A DNA stretch of 64,000 nucleotides from Afipia sp. OHSU_II-C1. GTDB taxonomy: Bacteria > Pseudomonadota > Alphaproteobacteria > Rhizobiales > Xanthobacteraceae. Both the position numbers and the translations under genes were made by a program. The stretch is taken from the NCBI RefSeq assembly GCF_000497575.1, contig NZ_APJI01000020.1:62001-126000 (forward strand), given 5' to 3'. How positions within the stretch are numbered: position 1 is the first letter of the stretch; every line of letters starts with the position of its first letter. This document shows, piece after piece, positions 1 to 9,778 of this stretch. The notes below the pieces were generated by a model. That model had not been told where the DNA came from. It saw only the letters and a list, made by a program, of their open reading frames with translations, and ran no database searches.

Positions 1-1379
1 AGCTCGCCGCCATGGGCCCGGATCAGTTCGGCTGCAATCGCCAACCCCAGCCCGGTGCCGCCATCCCGTGAGGAGCCCTGAAACGCCTCGAAGAGATGTT
101 CGCGGGCCTTTTCGGGAATGCCGGGGCCGGTATCCGAGATTTCAAGGATCGTCACCGCGCCCTCGCGGCGGCCGGTGAAGCGGATTTGCTTGGCAATGGC
201 GTCACCGGACTTGTCGCTCTCCAGCGCCTGCGCGGCATTGCGGGCCAGATTGAGCAGCACCCGGAACAATTGATCGGGATCGGCATCGACGGTCAGGCCA
301 CGCTCGATGGCGTTGATCCACTCGATCGAGGTATCGGAGGCCAGCCCGGTCGATTCGCGCACCTCGTTGACCACCGGCTCGATCAGAACGCGGCGGCGGT
401 CAGGCGGCGCCTCCTGCGCCTTGCCGTAGGACAATGTCGACTGGCAGAACGCGATGGCGCGCTCCAGCGAGCGCATCAGCTTCGGCGCAAATCGCTGCAC
501 GCGCGGATCGGGCACGCTGGCCAATTGATCGGACAGAAGCTGCGACGACGCCAGCAGGTTGCGCAAATCGTGGTTGATCTTCGAGACCGCGAGCCCGAGC
601 GCGGCGAGATGGTTCTTCTGATGCAGCATCGACACCAGATCGCGCTGCATGTCCGACAGTTCGCGTTCCGCAAGGCCGATCTCGTCGGAGCGTTTCGACG
701 GTTCGATAATGCGCGCAGTGCTTTCCGGATTTTCGTGGAACGCGACGAGATTGGCGGTGACGCGACGCATCGGCCGCACGAACAGATGATGCAGGGCGTA
801 GTAAATCAGGCCTGCAGTGATGCTCGTCATCACCAGCGACAGCAGCAGCACGTTGCGCGAGAAACGGAACATCGCCGCGCGCAGCGGCTTTTCGTCCACC
901 ACGACTTCGATGAACTGCCCGCTGCCGGGCGCCGGCCCGATCACGCGCATCACCTCGTCGCCGCTGTCGATCATGACCTGAAACGCGTCGACAATGGCCG
1001 ACCATGCACTCGTGTCGCGCATGTCGATGTCGTGGTCGATCTTCGCGGGCATATCGGCCGCCGCCAGCAGCCGCCGCTGCGATCCGCTTTTGATGGCTAC
1101 CGCGCGCGCGCCGATGCTGGCGAGAATCTGCCGCGCCAGCGCATCGGGAACCATGCCGCTCGGGGCGGCGTCCAGCACCAGCGCGGCGGTGCTTGCCGCA
1201 GCCAGCCGGTCGTTCAGCCGGTTCACCCGGAAGTTGGCGATGGATGGCACATAGATCAGGATTTCGACGATCAGGATCAGGGGAATCGTCAGCAGCAACA
1301 GCTTTCCCGACAGCCCGAACCGCAGCCCGGGCCGGAGCTTTTCCATTGTCCGATCAGGTTCCTGGCCGGATACCGCCAT
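1..1379 (-). CDS. Sensor histidine kinase, 3' end cut by window edge
   Basis: The frame is open to the left edge, so the C-terminus is missing; about 459 residues are visible. The N-terminus has a membrane helix (about residues 22-44), then a roughly 130-residue extracytoplasmic region, a second helix ending near RPMRRV, and a HAMP-like linker. The phosphoacceptor motif SKINHDLRNLL has its histidine near residue 270. An N box (LFRVLLNLARNAAQAL), a G1 box (DTGPGIP) and a G2 box (GTGLGLAIAAELIRAHGG) follow, so the ATPase domain is intact as far as it can be read. It should autophosphorylate and pass phosphate to a response regulator, which is not in view. ATG at 1379 is used; a second in-frame ATG at 1346 is just before the first helix and is equally possible. 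The signal sensed cannot be told. Confidence 0.85.
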   Translation of the reverse strand, partial: MAVSGQEPDRTMEKLRPGLRFGLSGKLLLLTIPLILIVEILIYVPSIANFRVNRLNDRLAAASTAALVLDAAPSGMVPDALARQILASIGARAVAIKSGSQRRLLAAADMPAKIDHDIDMRDTSAWSAIVDAFQVMIDSGDEVMRVIGPAPGSGQFIEVVVDEKPLRAAMFRFSRNVLLLSLVMTSITAGLIYYALHHLFVRPMRRVTANLVAFHENPESTARIIEPSKRSDEIGLAERELSDMQRDLVSMLHQKNHLAALGLAVSKINHDLRNLLASSQLLSDQLASVPDPRVQRFAPKLMRSLERAIAFCQSTLSYGKAQEAPPDRRRVLIEPVVNEVRESTGLASDTSIEWINAIERGLTVDADPDQLFRVLLNLARNAAQALESDKSGDAIAKQIRFTGRREGAVTILEISDTGPGIPEKAREHLFEAFQGSSRDGGTGLGLAIAAELIRAHGGE

Positions 1380-1517
1380 TGAGTGATCGCCTGCCCATTT
1401 TCATGATTTGCCGCCACAGGATGCGCCTGTCGGCGACCCGGGTCAAACCCCCGGAACTGTTATGGTTTAAGCCTCTGGCCGCGCTCCACAACCTGAGCGC
1501 GGTATAAAACCCCAAGA

Positions 1518-1546
1518 TTGACGAAAACAGGCTGCTCCCGTATAAG
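1518..1546 (+). promoter_or_regulatory. Sigma70-type promoter for rpmH-rnpA-yidC
   Basis: TTGACG (1518-1523) and TATAAG (1541-1546) are separated by exactly 17 bases, a near-consensus housekeeping promoter. It lies about 160 bases before rpmH, in the 326-base gap 1380-1705 between the divergent sensor kinase and rpmH. The rest of this gap has no convincing gene. A GC-rich hairpin-like stretch (near 1570-1590) may lie in the leader. The position fits the strong constitutive transcription expected of a ribosomal protein gene. Confidence 0.65.
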
Positions 1547-1705
1547 CCGCGCCAACTGTCCTCGATGGCCCGGCTCGACCGGGCCGGTTCATTTTGGACC
1601 GAAATTGGTCCACTTCAGGGCCGGCATCGCAGGATTTCATCTCATTTATCGGCGAATTGCCTCCGACGAGCCGTCGGACGCGCATTTCGGTAGCGGAGAA
1701 CGACC

Positions 1706-1840
1706 GTGAAGCGGACTTATCAACCCAGCAAACTGGTGCGCAAGCGCCGTCACGGCTTCCGTGCCCGTCTCGCGACCGCCGGCGGCCGCAAGGTTCTCGC
1801 TGCCCGCCGTGCCCGCGGCCGCAAGCGTCTGAGCGCCTGA
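1706..1840 (+). CDS. rpmH: 50S ribosomal protein L34
   Basis: A 44-residue, very basic protein that starts with GTG and reads [20 protein letters not shown], the invariant start of L34. The C-terminus [10 protein letters not shown] is also typical. A GGAGA-type ribosome binding site (about 1695-1699) lies 6 bases before the GTG. L34 is a component of the large ribosomal subunit. The order rpmH, rnpA, yidC is the classic conserved bacterial arrangement and shares one upstream promoter. It is easily missed because it is short and lacks an ATG. Confidence 0.97.
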   Translation: MKRTYQPSKLVRKRRHGFRARLATAGGRKVLAARRARGRKRLSA

Positions 1841-1884
1841 CCGACCTTTATCCCGGGACCTTTTCCCATGCGCCGGTTGGAATC

Positions 1885-2232
1885 ATGGACCGGTTGAAGC
1901 AGCGCGCGGATTTCATCGCCGCGGCCAGCGGACCACGCATGGCCAGTCCTGCCTTTGTGGTGCAAACGCGCCGGCGCGACGACGACGGCCCGGTCCGCGT
2001 CGGATTTACCGTTACAAAGAAAGTCGGCACCGCGACGGAACGCAACCGCGTCCGCCGCAGGCTTCGCGAACTGGTGAAGCGGCTGGATGTCATATCCATG
2101 CGACCCCACCATGATTATGTGATAGTGGGCCGTCGTGCCGCGCTGGACCGCGGCTTTGAAACCATGTTCAACGATCTGCGCTCGGCGCTCAGCCGCCTCG
2201 AGCGCCAGACGCCCCGACCGCCAGCGACCTGA
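1885..2232 (+). CDS. rnpA: Ribonuclease P protein component
   Basis: 115 residues, the usual size for RnpA, the basic protein that binds the RNase P RNA and helps mature tRNA 5' ends. The start ATG at 1885 gives MDRLKQRADF, matching the family N-terminus; the frame runs further upstream without a stop, but that part overlaps rpmH and is not family-like. The central signature ATERNRVRRRLRE is the RNR motif that binds the RNA. It lies 44 bases after rpmH and 53 bases before yidC, and is surely cotranscribed. Confidence 0.95.
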   Translation: MDRLKQRADFIAAASGPRMASPAFVVQTRRRDDDGPVRVGFTVTKKVGTATERNRVRRRLRELVKRLDVISMRPHHDYVIVGRRAALDRGFETMFNDLRSALSRLERQTPRPPAT

Positions 2233-2285
2233 AGCCACACACAGTCCTTCCCGAACACGCCCGAGCGCATGACGAGACCTGAACG

Positions 2286-4127
2286 ATGATCGAAAATCGC
2301 AATACCATCCTCGCCGTCATCCTGTCGGGCCTTGTGCTGATCGCATGGCAATACCTCTACAACATTCCGCAGATGGAAAAGCAGCGCGCCGCGCAGCAGG
2401 CCGAGCTGGCGCAGAAGCAGGCCGCCAATCCGGCGACGCCCGCGACCACCACGCCGAGCGCGAACCAGCCGACGCCCGCCGCTCCCGGCCAGCAGGCCGG
2501 TGCACCGGCAACGCCAGCCTCCGCTGCGCCGATCCAGAGCCGCCCCTCCGCGATTGCAGCCGGCCCACGCGTGAAGATCGACACGCCCAACATCAGCGGC
2601 AGCATCGCGCTGACCGGTGCCCGCATCGACGACGTCGCGCTGGTGAAATACCGCGAGACCGTCGATCCGAAATCGCCCGCCATTGAACTGTTCTCGCCGT
2701 CGGGCACCAAGGAACCGTTCTACGCCGAATTCGGCTTCGTGCCGGCCGCAGGCGCAACGACGAAGATGCCGACCCGCGACACCGTCTGGACGCAGGAAGG
2801 CACCGGCGCGCTGACCCCGAAGACTCCGGTCACGCTGACCTGGAACAACGGCCAGGGCCTGACGTTCAAGCGCACCATTTCGATCGACGACAAGTATCTG
2901 TTCACGATCAAGGACGACGTCTCCAACGTCGGCGATGCTCCGGTCACGCTGTATCCGTTCGGCCTCATTTCGCGTCACGGCACGCCGCACGTCTCCGGCT
3001 ACTACATCCTGCACGAAGGCCTGATCGGCGTTCTCGGCGATCAGGGCCTGCAGGAGTACGGCTACAAGAAAATGGACGATGCCAAGGCGGTCGAGTTCAA
3101 GGTGACCAACGCCTGGATGGGCATCACCGACAAGTACTGGGCTGCGACGCTACTGCCGAGCCCGAAGGCCAACGTGCAGGCGCGCTTCTCGTCCAACCTC
3201 GTCGGCACGCTGCGCACCTACCAGACCGACTATCTGCTCGATCCGATGACGATTGCGATCGGCGGCACCGCCAGCACGGCGACCAGCCTGTTCGCCGGCG
3301 CCAAGGAAAGCGCCACCGTCGACGCCTACGACAAGCAGCTCGGCCTCAACAAGTTCGACCGCCTGATCGACTGGGGCTGGTTCTACTTCATCACCAAGCC
3401 GATGTTCTGGGCGATCGACTGGTTCTTCCACATCTTCGGCAACTTCGGCGTCGCCATCCTGGCGGTGACGGTGCTGGTCAAGCTGATCTTCTTCCCGCTC
3501 GCCAACAAGTCCTATGCGTCGATGGCGAAGATGAAGGCCGTCCAGCCGCAGCTGGCCGCGCTGAAGGACAAGTATCCTGACGACAAGATGAAGCAGCAGC
3601 AGGAGATGATGGAGATCTACAAGAAGGAGAAGATCAACCCGATCGCGGGCTGTCTTCCGATTCTGATCCAGATCCCGGTGTTCTTCTCGCTCTACAAGGT
3701 TCTGTTCGTCACCATCGAAATGCGGCACGCGCCGTTCTTCGGCTGGATCAAGGACCTTTCCGCGCCCGATCCGACCAACCTGTTCAACCTGTTCGGCCTG
3801 TTCGCGTTCGATCCGACGCAGCTTCCGGTTCTCGGCTACTACCTGCATCTCGGCATCTGGCCGATCATCATGGGCATCACGATGTGGTTCCAGATGAAGC
3901 TGAACCCGACGCCGCCCGATCCGACGCAGAAGATGATCTTCGACTGGATGCCGCTGATCTTCACCTTCATGCTCGCGGGCTTCCCGGCAGGTCTTGTGAT
4001 CTACTGGGCCTGGAACAACCTGCTGTCCGTGCTGCAGCAGAGCTACATCATGAAGAAGAACGGCGCGAAGATCGAATTGTTCGACAACGTGAAGTCGACC
4101 TTCGCGGGCAGCAAGAAAACGACGTAG
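2286..4127 (+). CDS. yidC: Membrane protein insertase YidC
   Basis: 613 residues, the long Gram-negative form. The N-terminal helix MIENRNTILAVILSGLVLIAW is followed by a low-complexity Ala/Pro/Gln linker, a periplasmic beta-sandwich domain (about 90-350), then the 60KD_IMP / Oxa1 core with five more membrane segments (about 365-590). The core carries the conserved LANKSYASMAKMKAVQP loop and GCLPILIQIPVFFSLYKVL. It inserts and folds inner-membrane proteins alone or with SecYEG. The gene follows rpmH and rnpA as in most bacteria. The C-terminal tail is short. Confidence 0.97.
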   Translation: MIENRNTILAVILSGLVLIAWQYLYNIPQMEKQRAAQQAELAQKQAANPATPATTTPSANQPTPAAPGQQAGAPATPASAAPIQSRPSAIAAGPRVKIDTPNISGSIALTGARIDDVALVKYRETVDPKSPAIELFSPSGTKEPFYAEFGFVPAAGATTKMPTRDTVWTQEGTGALTPKTPVTLTWNNGQGLTFKRTISIDDKYLFTIKDDVSNVGDAPVTLYPFGLISRHGTPHVSGYYILHEGLIGVLGDQGLQEYGYKKMDDAKAVEFKVTNAWMGITDKYWAATLLPSPKANVQARFSSNLVGTLRTYQTDYLLDPMTIAIGGTASTATSLFAGAKESATVDAYDKQLGLNKFDRLIDWGWFYFITKPMFWAIDWFFHIFGNFGVAILAVTVLVKLIFFPLANKSYASMAKMKAVQPQLAALKDKYPDDKMKQQQEMMEIYKKEKINPIAGCLPILIQIPVFFSLYKVLFVTIEMRHAPFFGWIKDLSAPDPTNLFNLFGLFAFDPTQLPVLGYYLHLGIWPIIMGITMWFQMKLNPTPPDPTQKMIFDWMPLIFTFMLAGFPAGLVIYWAWNNLLSVLQQSYIMKKNGAKIELFDNVKSTFAGSKKTT

Positions 4128-4165
4128 CGACGGCTCGTTCTACGAGCGCCGCGCATATCTCTCAC

Positions 4166-4252
4166 CGTCATGCCCGGGCTTGTCCCGGGCATCCACGTCT
4201 TGTCAGGCGGTAAAGTAAGGCGTGGATGGCCGGGACAAGCCCGGCCATGACG
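4166..4252. repeat. Palindromic intergenic repeat, family A
   Basis: The left arm GTCATGCCCGGGCTTGTCC and the right arm ending GGGACAAGCCCGGCCATGAC are imperfect inverted copies, so the element can fold as one long hairpin between yidC and yihA. The same arms recur at 6369-6457, and in degraded form near 21019-21070. This is a REP/MITE-like dispersed element; it may also act as a transcript 3'-end stabiliser. Confidence 0.8.
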
Positions 4253-4297
4253 AAATAGGATGGTCCAGCTCATTGGACAAAACTGGAAGACCTTCGC

Positions 4298-4963
4298 ATG
4301 ACCGATCAAACCGATGCGGAGCTGATTGAAGCCGGGCGGAAGATCTTCGCCGGCGACTGGCAGTTTTTCTGGGCTTCCCCGTCGATCGAAGCGCTGCCGC
4401 CGATGAAAGGCGTCGAGGTCGCGTTCGCCGGCCGCTCCAATGTCGGCAAATCCAGCCTCATCAATGCACTCACGGGCCGCAACGGGCTGGCGCGCACCTC
4501 GCACACACCCGGCCGCACCCAGGAACTGATCTTCTTCGAAGGCCCGACGCCAGCGGACGGCAAGGACGCCGGCCTGCGGCTGGTGGACATGCCGGGTTAC
4601 GGCTACGCCTCCGCGCCCAAGGCCAAGGTCGCGTCATGGACCACGCTGATCCACAAATTCCTGCAGGGCCGCGCCAACCTCGCCCGCGTCTATGTGCTGA
4701 TCGACTCCCGTCACGGCTTCAAGGACGTCGACAACGACGTGCTCAAGACGCTCGACAAGTCCGCCGTCAGCTATCAGGTGGTGCTGACCAAGGTCGACCA
4801 GGTCAAGAAGACCGCGCTTGAGGACACCCTCGCCGCAACCAAGGCAGCGCTGGCGAAACACCCCGCGGCGTTTCCCGACGTGCTGGTGACATCGTCGCGC
4901 ACCGGCGACGGCATGCCCGAGCTGCGCGCCGCCATGATCCGTCTTCTCAGGGAAAGAATCTGA
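4298..4963 (+). CDS. yihA: Ribosome biogenesis GTPase YihA/YsxC (EngB)
   Basis: 221 residues. G1 motif [14 protein letters not shown] (about 46-59), G2-region THTPGRTQ-like SHTPGRTQ, G3 DMPGYG, G4 TKVD and G5-like SSRTG are all present in order. This family of circularly ordinary TRAFAC GTPases is essential for assembly of the 50S subunit. The gene sits downstream of yidC, as in many alphaproteobacteria, and its TGA overlaps the ATG of the next gene by one base, which suggests translational coupling. Confidence 0.95.
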   Translation: MTDQTDAELIEAGRKIFAGDWQFFWASPSIEALPPMKGVEVAFAGRSNVGKSSLINALTGRNGLARTSHTPGRTQELIFFEGPTPADGKDAGLRLVDMPGYGYASAPKAKVASWTTLIHKFLQGRANLARVYVLIDSRHGFKDVDNDVLKTLDKSAVSYQVVLTKVDQVKKTALEDTLAATKAALAKHPAAFPDVLVTSSRTGDGMPELRAAMIRLLRERI

Positions 4964-5343
4964 TGACCCAGAATGGCGCGCTGCGCCTTGCAGCCATCCT
5001 CGCCGGGCTGATGGGCGCGGCCGGTGTCGCGCTGGCGGCGGCGTCTGCCCACCAGCCCGACGCATCGCGGCTGGCCTCCGCCTCATCGATGCTGCTGTTC
5101 CACGCCAGCGCCGTCATCGGCGCTGCGCTGCTGACCGGGCACGGCATCGCCAGACGCGGTCTCGGCCTGGCTGCGACCTTCGGCTTCATCGTTGGCGCGG
5201 CGCTGTTCGCAGGCGACTTGACCATGCGCCAGTATGCCGGTCATGGATTGTTCACAATGGCCGCGCCGACCGGCGGCACACTCCTTATTCTGAGCTGGCT
5301 GGTGCTGGCCATCGCTGCGGCCTGGCCGTGGCACGCAGGCTGA
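4963..5343 (+). CDS. DUF423 small membrane protein
   Basis: 126 residues with four predicted membrane helices (about 8-27, 42-60, 66-84 and 96-120). The layout and the loop after helix 1 (ASAHQPD) fit the DUF423/YgdD family, which is widespread and of unknown function. The start overlaps the stop of yihA (TGATG), so it is in the same operon. Nothing indicates a specific role. Confidence 0.8.
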   Translation: MTQNGALRLAAILAGLMGAAGVALAAASAHQPDASRLASASSMLLFHASAVIGAALLTGHGIARRGLGLAATFGFIVGAALFAGDLTMRQYAGHGLFTMAAPTGGTLLILSWLVLAIAAAWPWHAG

Positions 5344-5426
5344 TCCGCGCCGCGGACGCTTTGCACCCTCGCGCCAATCGGCTAAACCCTCGTCGAATCA
5401 TTGCCCGCCTGAACGAGAATTTCCCC

Positions 5427-6326
5427 ATGATCGATCTGCCGACCAATATCAGCGCACAGGATCAGGCCCGCATCCTGTCGGAAGCGCTGCCGCACATGCA
5501 GCAGTACGACGAGGAAACCATCGTCATCAAATACGGCGGCCATGCCATGGGCGAGGAAAACCTGGCCCGGCAGTTCGCCCGCGACATCGTCCTGCTTGAA
5601 CAGACCGCGATCAATCCCGTGGTCGTCCATGGCGGCGGCCCGCAGATCGCATCCATGCTGGCGCGGCTCGGCATCAAGTCGGAATTCGCAGCAGGCCTGC
5701 GCGTGACCGACGCGCCGACGATGGAAATCGTCGAGATGGTGCTGGCCGGCTCGATCAACAAATCGATCGTCAGCCATATCAACGAAGCCGGCGGCAAGGC
5801 GGTTGGCCTGTGCGGCAAGGACGGCAACATGGTGACCGCCGTCAAGGCGACCCGCACCATGGTCGATCCCGGCTCCAACATCGAGAAGGTGGTCGATCTC
5901 GGCTTCGTCGGCGAACCCGACAAGGTCGATCTCACGCTGCTCAACCAGCTGATCGGTTACGAACTCATTCCGGTGCTGGCTCCGCTGGCCTCATCCGGCG
6001 ACGGCAAGACCTACAATGTCAACGCCGACACCTTCGCGGGTGCCGTGGCCGGCGCGCTGAAGGCCAAGCGCCTGCTGCTCCTGACCGACGTGCCCGGCGT
6101 GCTCGACAAGTCGAAGAAGCTCATTCCCGAACTGTCGATCAAGGACGCGCGCAAGCTGATCGCCGACGGCACCATTTCCGGCGGCATGATCCCGAAGGTC
6201 GAGACCTGCATCTATTCGCTGGAAGCCGGTGTCGAAGGCGTGGTCATCATCGACGGCAAGACGCCGCACGCGGTGCTGCTCGAACTGTTCACCAATCAGG
6301 GCACGGGAACACTGATCCACAAGTGA
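5427..6326 (+). CDS. argB: Acetylglutamate kinase
   Basis: 299 residues. It phosphorylates N-acetylglutamate in the second step of arginine synthesis. The amino-acid kinase fold is marked by VIKYGGHAM near the N-terminus (catalytic lysine and glycine loop), VVHGGGPQI, and the late [10 protein letters not shown] and [11 protein letters not shown] segments that bind ATP. The start at 5427 (MIDLPTNIS) matches the family; the frame extends upstream to 5328 but without similarity. The N-terminal helix region ([18 protein letters not shown]) is of the arginine-sensitive type, which suggests feedback inhibition. Confidence 0.96.
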   Translation: MIDLPTNISAQDQARILSEALPHMQQYDEETIVIKYGGHAMGEENLARQFARDIVLLEQTAINPVVVHGGGPQIASMLARLGIKSEFAAGLRVTDAPTMEIVEMVLAGSINKSIVSHINEAGGKAVGLCGKDGNMVTAVKATRTMVDPGSNIEKVVDLGFVGEPDKVDLTLLNQLIGYELIPVLAPLASSGDGKTYNVNADTFAGAVAGALKAKRLLLLTDVPGVLDKSKKLIPELSIKDARKLIADGTISGGMIPKVETCIYSLEAGVEGVVIIDGKTPHAVLLELFTNQGTGTLIHK

Positions 6327-6339
6327 TGATGTCTCGACC

Positions 6340-7470
6340 ATGAGCGAGAAGGTCGCAACATTCTCCGGCGTCATGGCCGGGCCTGTCCCGGCCATCCACG
6401 CCTTGGCTTCGCGCGGCAAGAAAGACGTGGATGCCCGGAACAAGTCCGGGCATGACGTTGAGAGAAACGTGGTTGTTGCTTTGATCGCTCTTGCGACAGC
6501 TATTTTTACTACAGTTGCATCAACCTCCCCCGCCCGCGCCGATCTTAAAATCTGCAATCGCATGAGTTATGTCGTCGAAGCCGCCATCGGCATCGAGGAC
6601 AAGACCGCCACCGCGACGCGCGGCTGGTTCCGCATCGATCCGGCAACCTGCCGTGTGGTGGCGCAAGGCAACATCACCGCCGACCGCATCCTGCTGCATG
6701 CGCGGTCCCTGCCGGTCTATGGCGCGTCGCCCGCGCCGCAGAACGGCACCGACAATCTTTGCATTGCGCCAAAAGACTTCGTCATTGCCGGACGCCAGTG
6801 CCGCGGCGGCCAGACCGCGGCGGCGTTCACCGAAATCAAACCCAGCAACGGCGAAGACGGGCATCAGATCGCGTATCTCGCCGAAGGTGCCGAGTATGAC
6901 GACGAGCAGGCGCGCCTCGCCGCGATCCAGCGGCTGCTGGTGATCGCAGGCTATGACGCCGCCCCCATCGACGGCGTCGACGGCCCGAAAACGCAGAATG
7001 CCCTCGCCGCATTCCTGAAAGCGCGCGGCCTCAATCCCGATGCAGTCCAGTCGTCCAATTTCTTCGAGACCATGATCGCGGCGGTCGAACAGCCCTCCGC
7101 CACCGGCCTCACCTGGTGCAACGACACGCAGTATCGCGTGATGGCCTCCATTGCCACCGACGACGGCAAGACCGTCACCAGCCGCGGCTGGTATCGCATC
7201 GAGCCCGGCAAGTGCCTGCATCCCGACGTGACGGGGCAGCCCCGCAGGATCTACAGTTTCGCCGAGGCGGTCGACAGCGATGGCCGCACCATCAAGATCA
7301 ACAGCCGCCCGGTGAACTGGGGCGGCACCACCATGCTCTGCACCCGCGAGACGCAGTTCGAATTCACCGAACAGGGCGACTGCGGCGGGCGGGGATTGAA
7401 CGCCAGCGGCTATGAGCGCGTCGAGATCGGCGCGGGCGCCGGCAAGACTTTGAGATTCGGACCACCATGA
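6340..7470 (+). CDS. DUF1036 / peptidoglycan-binding / DUF1036 secreted protein
   Basis: Two DUF1036 domains (about residues 68-165 and 255-375) flank a PG_binding_1-like helix bundle (AAIQRLLVIAGYDAAPIDG, about 193-230). DUF1036 proteins are secreted and of unknown role; the central domain suggests contact with the cell wall. The hydrophobic stretch VVVALIALATAIFTTVA followed by a possible cleavage site ARA-D is a signal peptide. The start is uncertain. ATG 6340 and ATG 6373 put about 40 extra residues, encoded by the family A repeat, before the signal peptide; GTG 6469 or TTG 6481 would skip the repeat but leave no basic residue before the hydrophobic core. Its stop overlaps the next gene (ATGA). 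Confidence 0.8.
   Translation: MSEKVATFSGVMAGPVPAIHALASRGKKDVDARNKSGHDVERNVVVALIALATAIFTTVASTSPARADLKICNRMSYVVEAAIGIEDKTATATRGWFRIDPATCRVVAQGNITADRILLHARSLPVYGASPAPQNGTDNLCIAPKDFVIAGRQCRGGQTAAAFTEIKPSNGEDGHQIAYLAEGAEYDDEQARLAAIQRLLVIAGYDAAPIDGVDGPKTQNALAAFLKARGLNPDAVQSSNFFETMIAAVEQPSATGLTWCNDTQYRVMASIATDDGKTVTSRGWYRIEPGKCLHPDVTGQPRRIYSFAEAVDSDGRTIKINSRPVNWGGTTMLCTRETQFEFTEQGDCGGRGLNASGYERVEIGAGAGKTLRFGPP
6369..6457. repeat. Palindromic repeat, family A, overlapping the start of the DUF1036 gene
   Basis: GTCATGGCCGGGCCTGTCCC at the left and GCCCGGAACAAGTCCGGGCATGAC at the right form an imperfect inverted pair, closely related to the element at 4166-4252. The copy is fully open in the frame of the following secreted protein, so it may be translated or may simply lie in the leader. 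Confidence 0.8.
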
Positions 7471-8165
7471 TTCAGAAAGACAAGCGCAGCTTCACCCATG
7501 TCGAGACATGGGTGTTCGATCTCGACAACACGCTCTACCCGCATCACGTCAATCTGTGGCAGCAGGTCGACGTGCGCATCCGCGATTTCGTCGCGCAGTA
7601 TCTGAATGTGCCGAAGGACGAAGCCTTCAGGATTCAGAAGGACTATTATCGCCGTTACGGCACCACCATGCGCGGCATGATGACCGAGCATGGCCTGCGC
7701 GCCGATGATTTCCTCGCTTATGTCCATGAGATCGACCACTCGCCGCTCGAACCCAATCCGGCAATGGGCGCCGCGATCGAAAAACTCCCCGGCCGCAAGC
7801 TGATCCTCACCAACGGCTCGCGCGCCCATGCCGGCAAGGTGCTGGAACGGCTCGGCATCGCGAAAAACTTCGAGGACGTGTTCGATATCGTCGCCGCCGA
7901 GCTGGAGCCGAAGCCCGCGCGGCAGACTTATATGAAGTTTCTCAAGCTGCATGGCGTGGATCCCGCCAAGGCCGCGATGTTCGAGGATCTCGCCCGCAAC
8001 CTGGTGACGCCGCACGATCTCGGCATGACCACAGTTCTGGTGGTGCCGGACGGCACCAAGAACGTGGTCCGCGAGGACTGGGAGCTGGAGGGCCGCGACG
8101 CCGCCTATGTCGATCACATTACCGACGATCTGACCGGGTTTTTGGCGGCGATTAAGGCTCTATAG
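7467..8165 (+). CDS. HAD-family pyrimidine 5'-nucleotidase
   Basis: 232 residues of the HAD superfamily. Motif I is [10 protein letters not shown] (DxDxT, nucleophile Asp near residue 17), motif II LTNGSR, motif III lysine in the [13 protein letters not shown] region, and motif [10 protein letters not shown]. This arrangement matches the Sdt1/Phm8-like pyrimidine 5'-nucleotidase subfamily that dephosphorylates nucleotide monophosphates; the exact substrate is inferred. It is translationally coupled to the DUF1036 gene by a 4-base overlap and is followed by a repeat. Confidence 0.85.
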   Translation: MIQKDKRSFTHVETWVFDLDNTLYPHHVNLWQQVDVRIRDFVAQYLNVPKDEAFRIQKDYYRRYGTTMRGMMTEHGLRADDFLAYVHEIDHSPLEPNPAMGAAIEKLPGRKLILTNGSRAHAGKVLERLGIAKNFEDVFDIVAAELEPKPARQTYMKFLKLHGVDPAKAAMFEDLARNLVTPHDLGMTTVLVVPDGTKNVVREDWELEGRDAAYVDHITDDLTGFLAAIKAL

Positions 8166-8168
8166 AAA

Positions 8169-8300
8169 TCACCCCACCCGACCGGCCTTCGGCCGGCCAC
8201 CCTCCCCATCAAGGGGAGGGACAAGAAATGCGGCAGCACTGGTTCTTTCTTCTCCCTCCCCCTTGTGGGGAGGGTCGGCGCGAAGCGCCGGGGTGGGGCA
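8169..8300. repeat. Palindromic intergenic repeat, family C
   Basis: The element begins TCACCCCACCC and ends GGGTGGGG, with inner arms CCTCCCC / GGGGAGGG and a GGCCTTCGGCC hairpin. It fills the gap after the nucleotidase gene. A related copy in opposite layout is at 15213-15344. Confidence 0.75.
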
Positions 8301-8373
8301 ATCCTCGCAAACATCCCATGCTTATGGCGAGTTCGCCCAGCTTGACTCAACGCCCGCAAAACCGACAAAAGAC

Positions 8374-8406
8374 GTATGCAGATTGTCAATACGCATACTG
8401 ACAATC
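8374..8406. promoter_or_regulatory. Two nested inverted repeats before dapD
   Basis: GTATGC (8374-8379) pairs with GCATAC (8393-8398), and GATTGTC (8381-8387) pairs with GACAATC (8400-8406). The two interleaved dyads lie 34-66 bases before the dapD start in a locally AT-rich stretch. They could be an operator or a leader hairpin; no regulator can be named. Confidence 0.35.
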
Positions 8407-8439
8407 AATAAATCCGATCGCACTCCCCAAGGAACACCG

Positions 8440-9285
<846 letters not shown>

Positions 9286-9322
9286 TATATAGACTGCTTC
9301 CGGTTTTCGGTTGATCGGATAA

Positions 9323-9778
9323 ATGTGGGCCATGGATTTGATAACACTGCTTTTCTATTTCAGTGGCCGCATCAGCCGGATTGAGTATTGGCTTTCCCTC
9401 CTCTTCTACCTTCTTGTAGCGATCATTCTCCTGACCGCCGTATTCTGGTTCGGGGGGGACAATCACCGGGTGCTGTTCAAGGTAATCGCGATTCCCATCG
9501 TCATCGCCGGCTCGTGGTCCGGTTTCGCAGTCGGCATCAAGCGGCTACATGATCGCAACAAAAGCGGTTGGTGGATTGGCTTGTTCTTGCTCGGCCCCAG
9601 CGTACTAAGCAGCGTCGGCAGCTCGATTGCCAATAGCATCGCGTTCCTCTTTTATTTCGCCGGTTCCGCGATCAGTATCTGGGCTCTCGTTGAGCTGGGC
9701 TTTCTGCGCGGCACCCGAGGACCAAACAAGTATGGCGCCGAACCGTTCACCGATTCTGACACCATAAAAAGGATATAA
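9323..9778 (+). CDS. DUF805 membrane protein
   Basis: 151 residues with four membrane segments. The DUF805 hallmarks are present: [11 protein letters not shown] near the N-terminus, the central [14 protein letters not shown], and the C-terminal GTRGPNKYG. The family is widespread and its function is unknown. Start may be ATG 9323 or ATG 9332. Its TAA shares one base with the ATG of dapE, so the two are cotranscribed with dapD. Confidence 0.88.
   Translation: MWAMDLITLLFYFSGRISRIEYWLSLLFYLLVAIILLTAVFWFGGDNHRVLFKVIAIPIVIAGSWSGFAVGIKRLHDRNKSGWWIGLFLLGPSVLSSVGSSIANSIAFLFYFAGSAISIWALVELGFLRGTRGPNKYGAEPFTDSDTIKRI

Noticed and set aside
96..1382. Open frame of 428 codons on the + strand
   Set aside because: It is antisense to the sensor kinase, whose conserved H, N, G1 and G2 boxes are clear on the other strand. 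The product has no family motifs.
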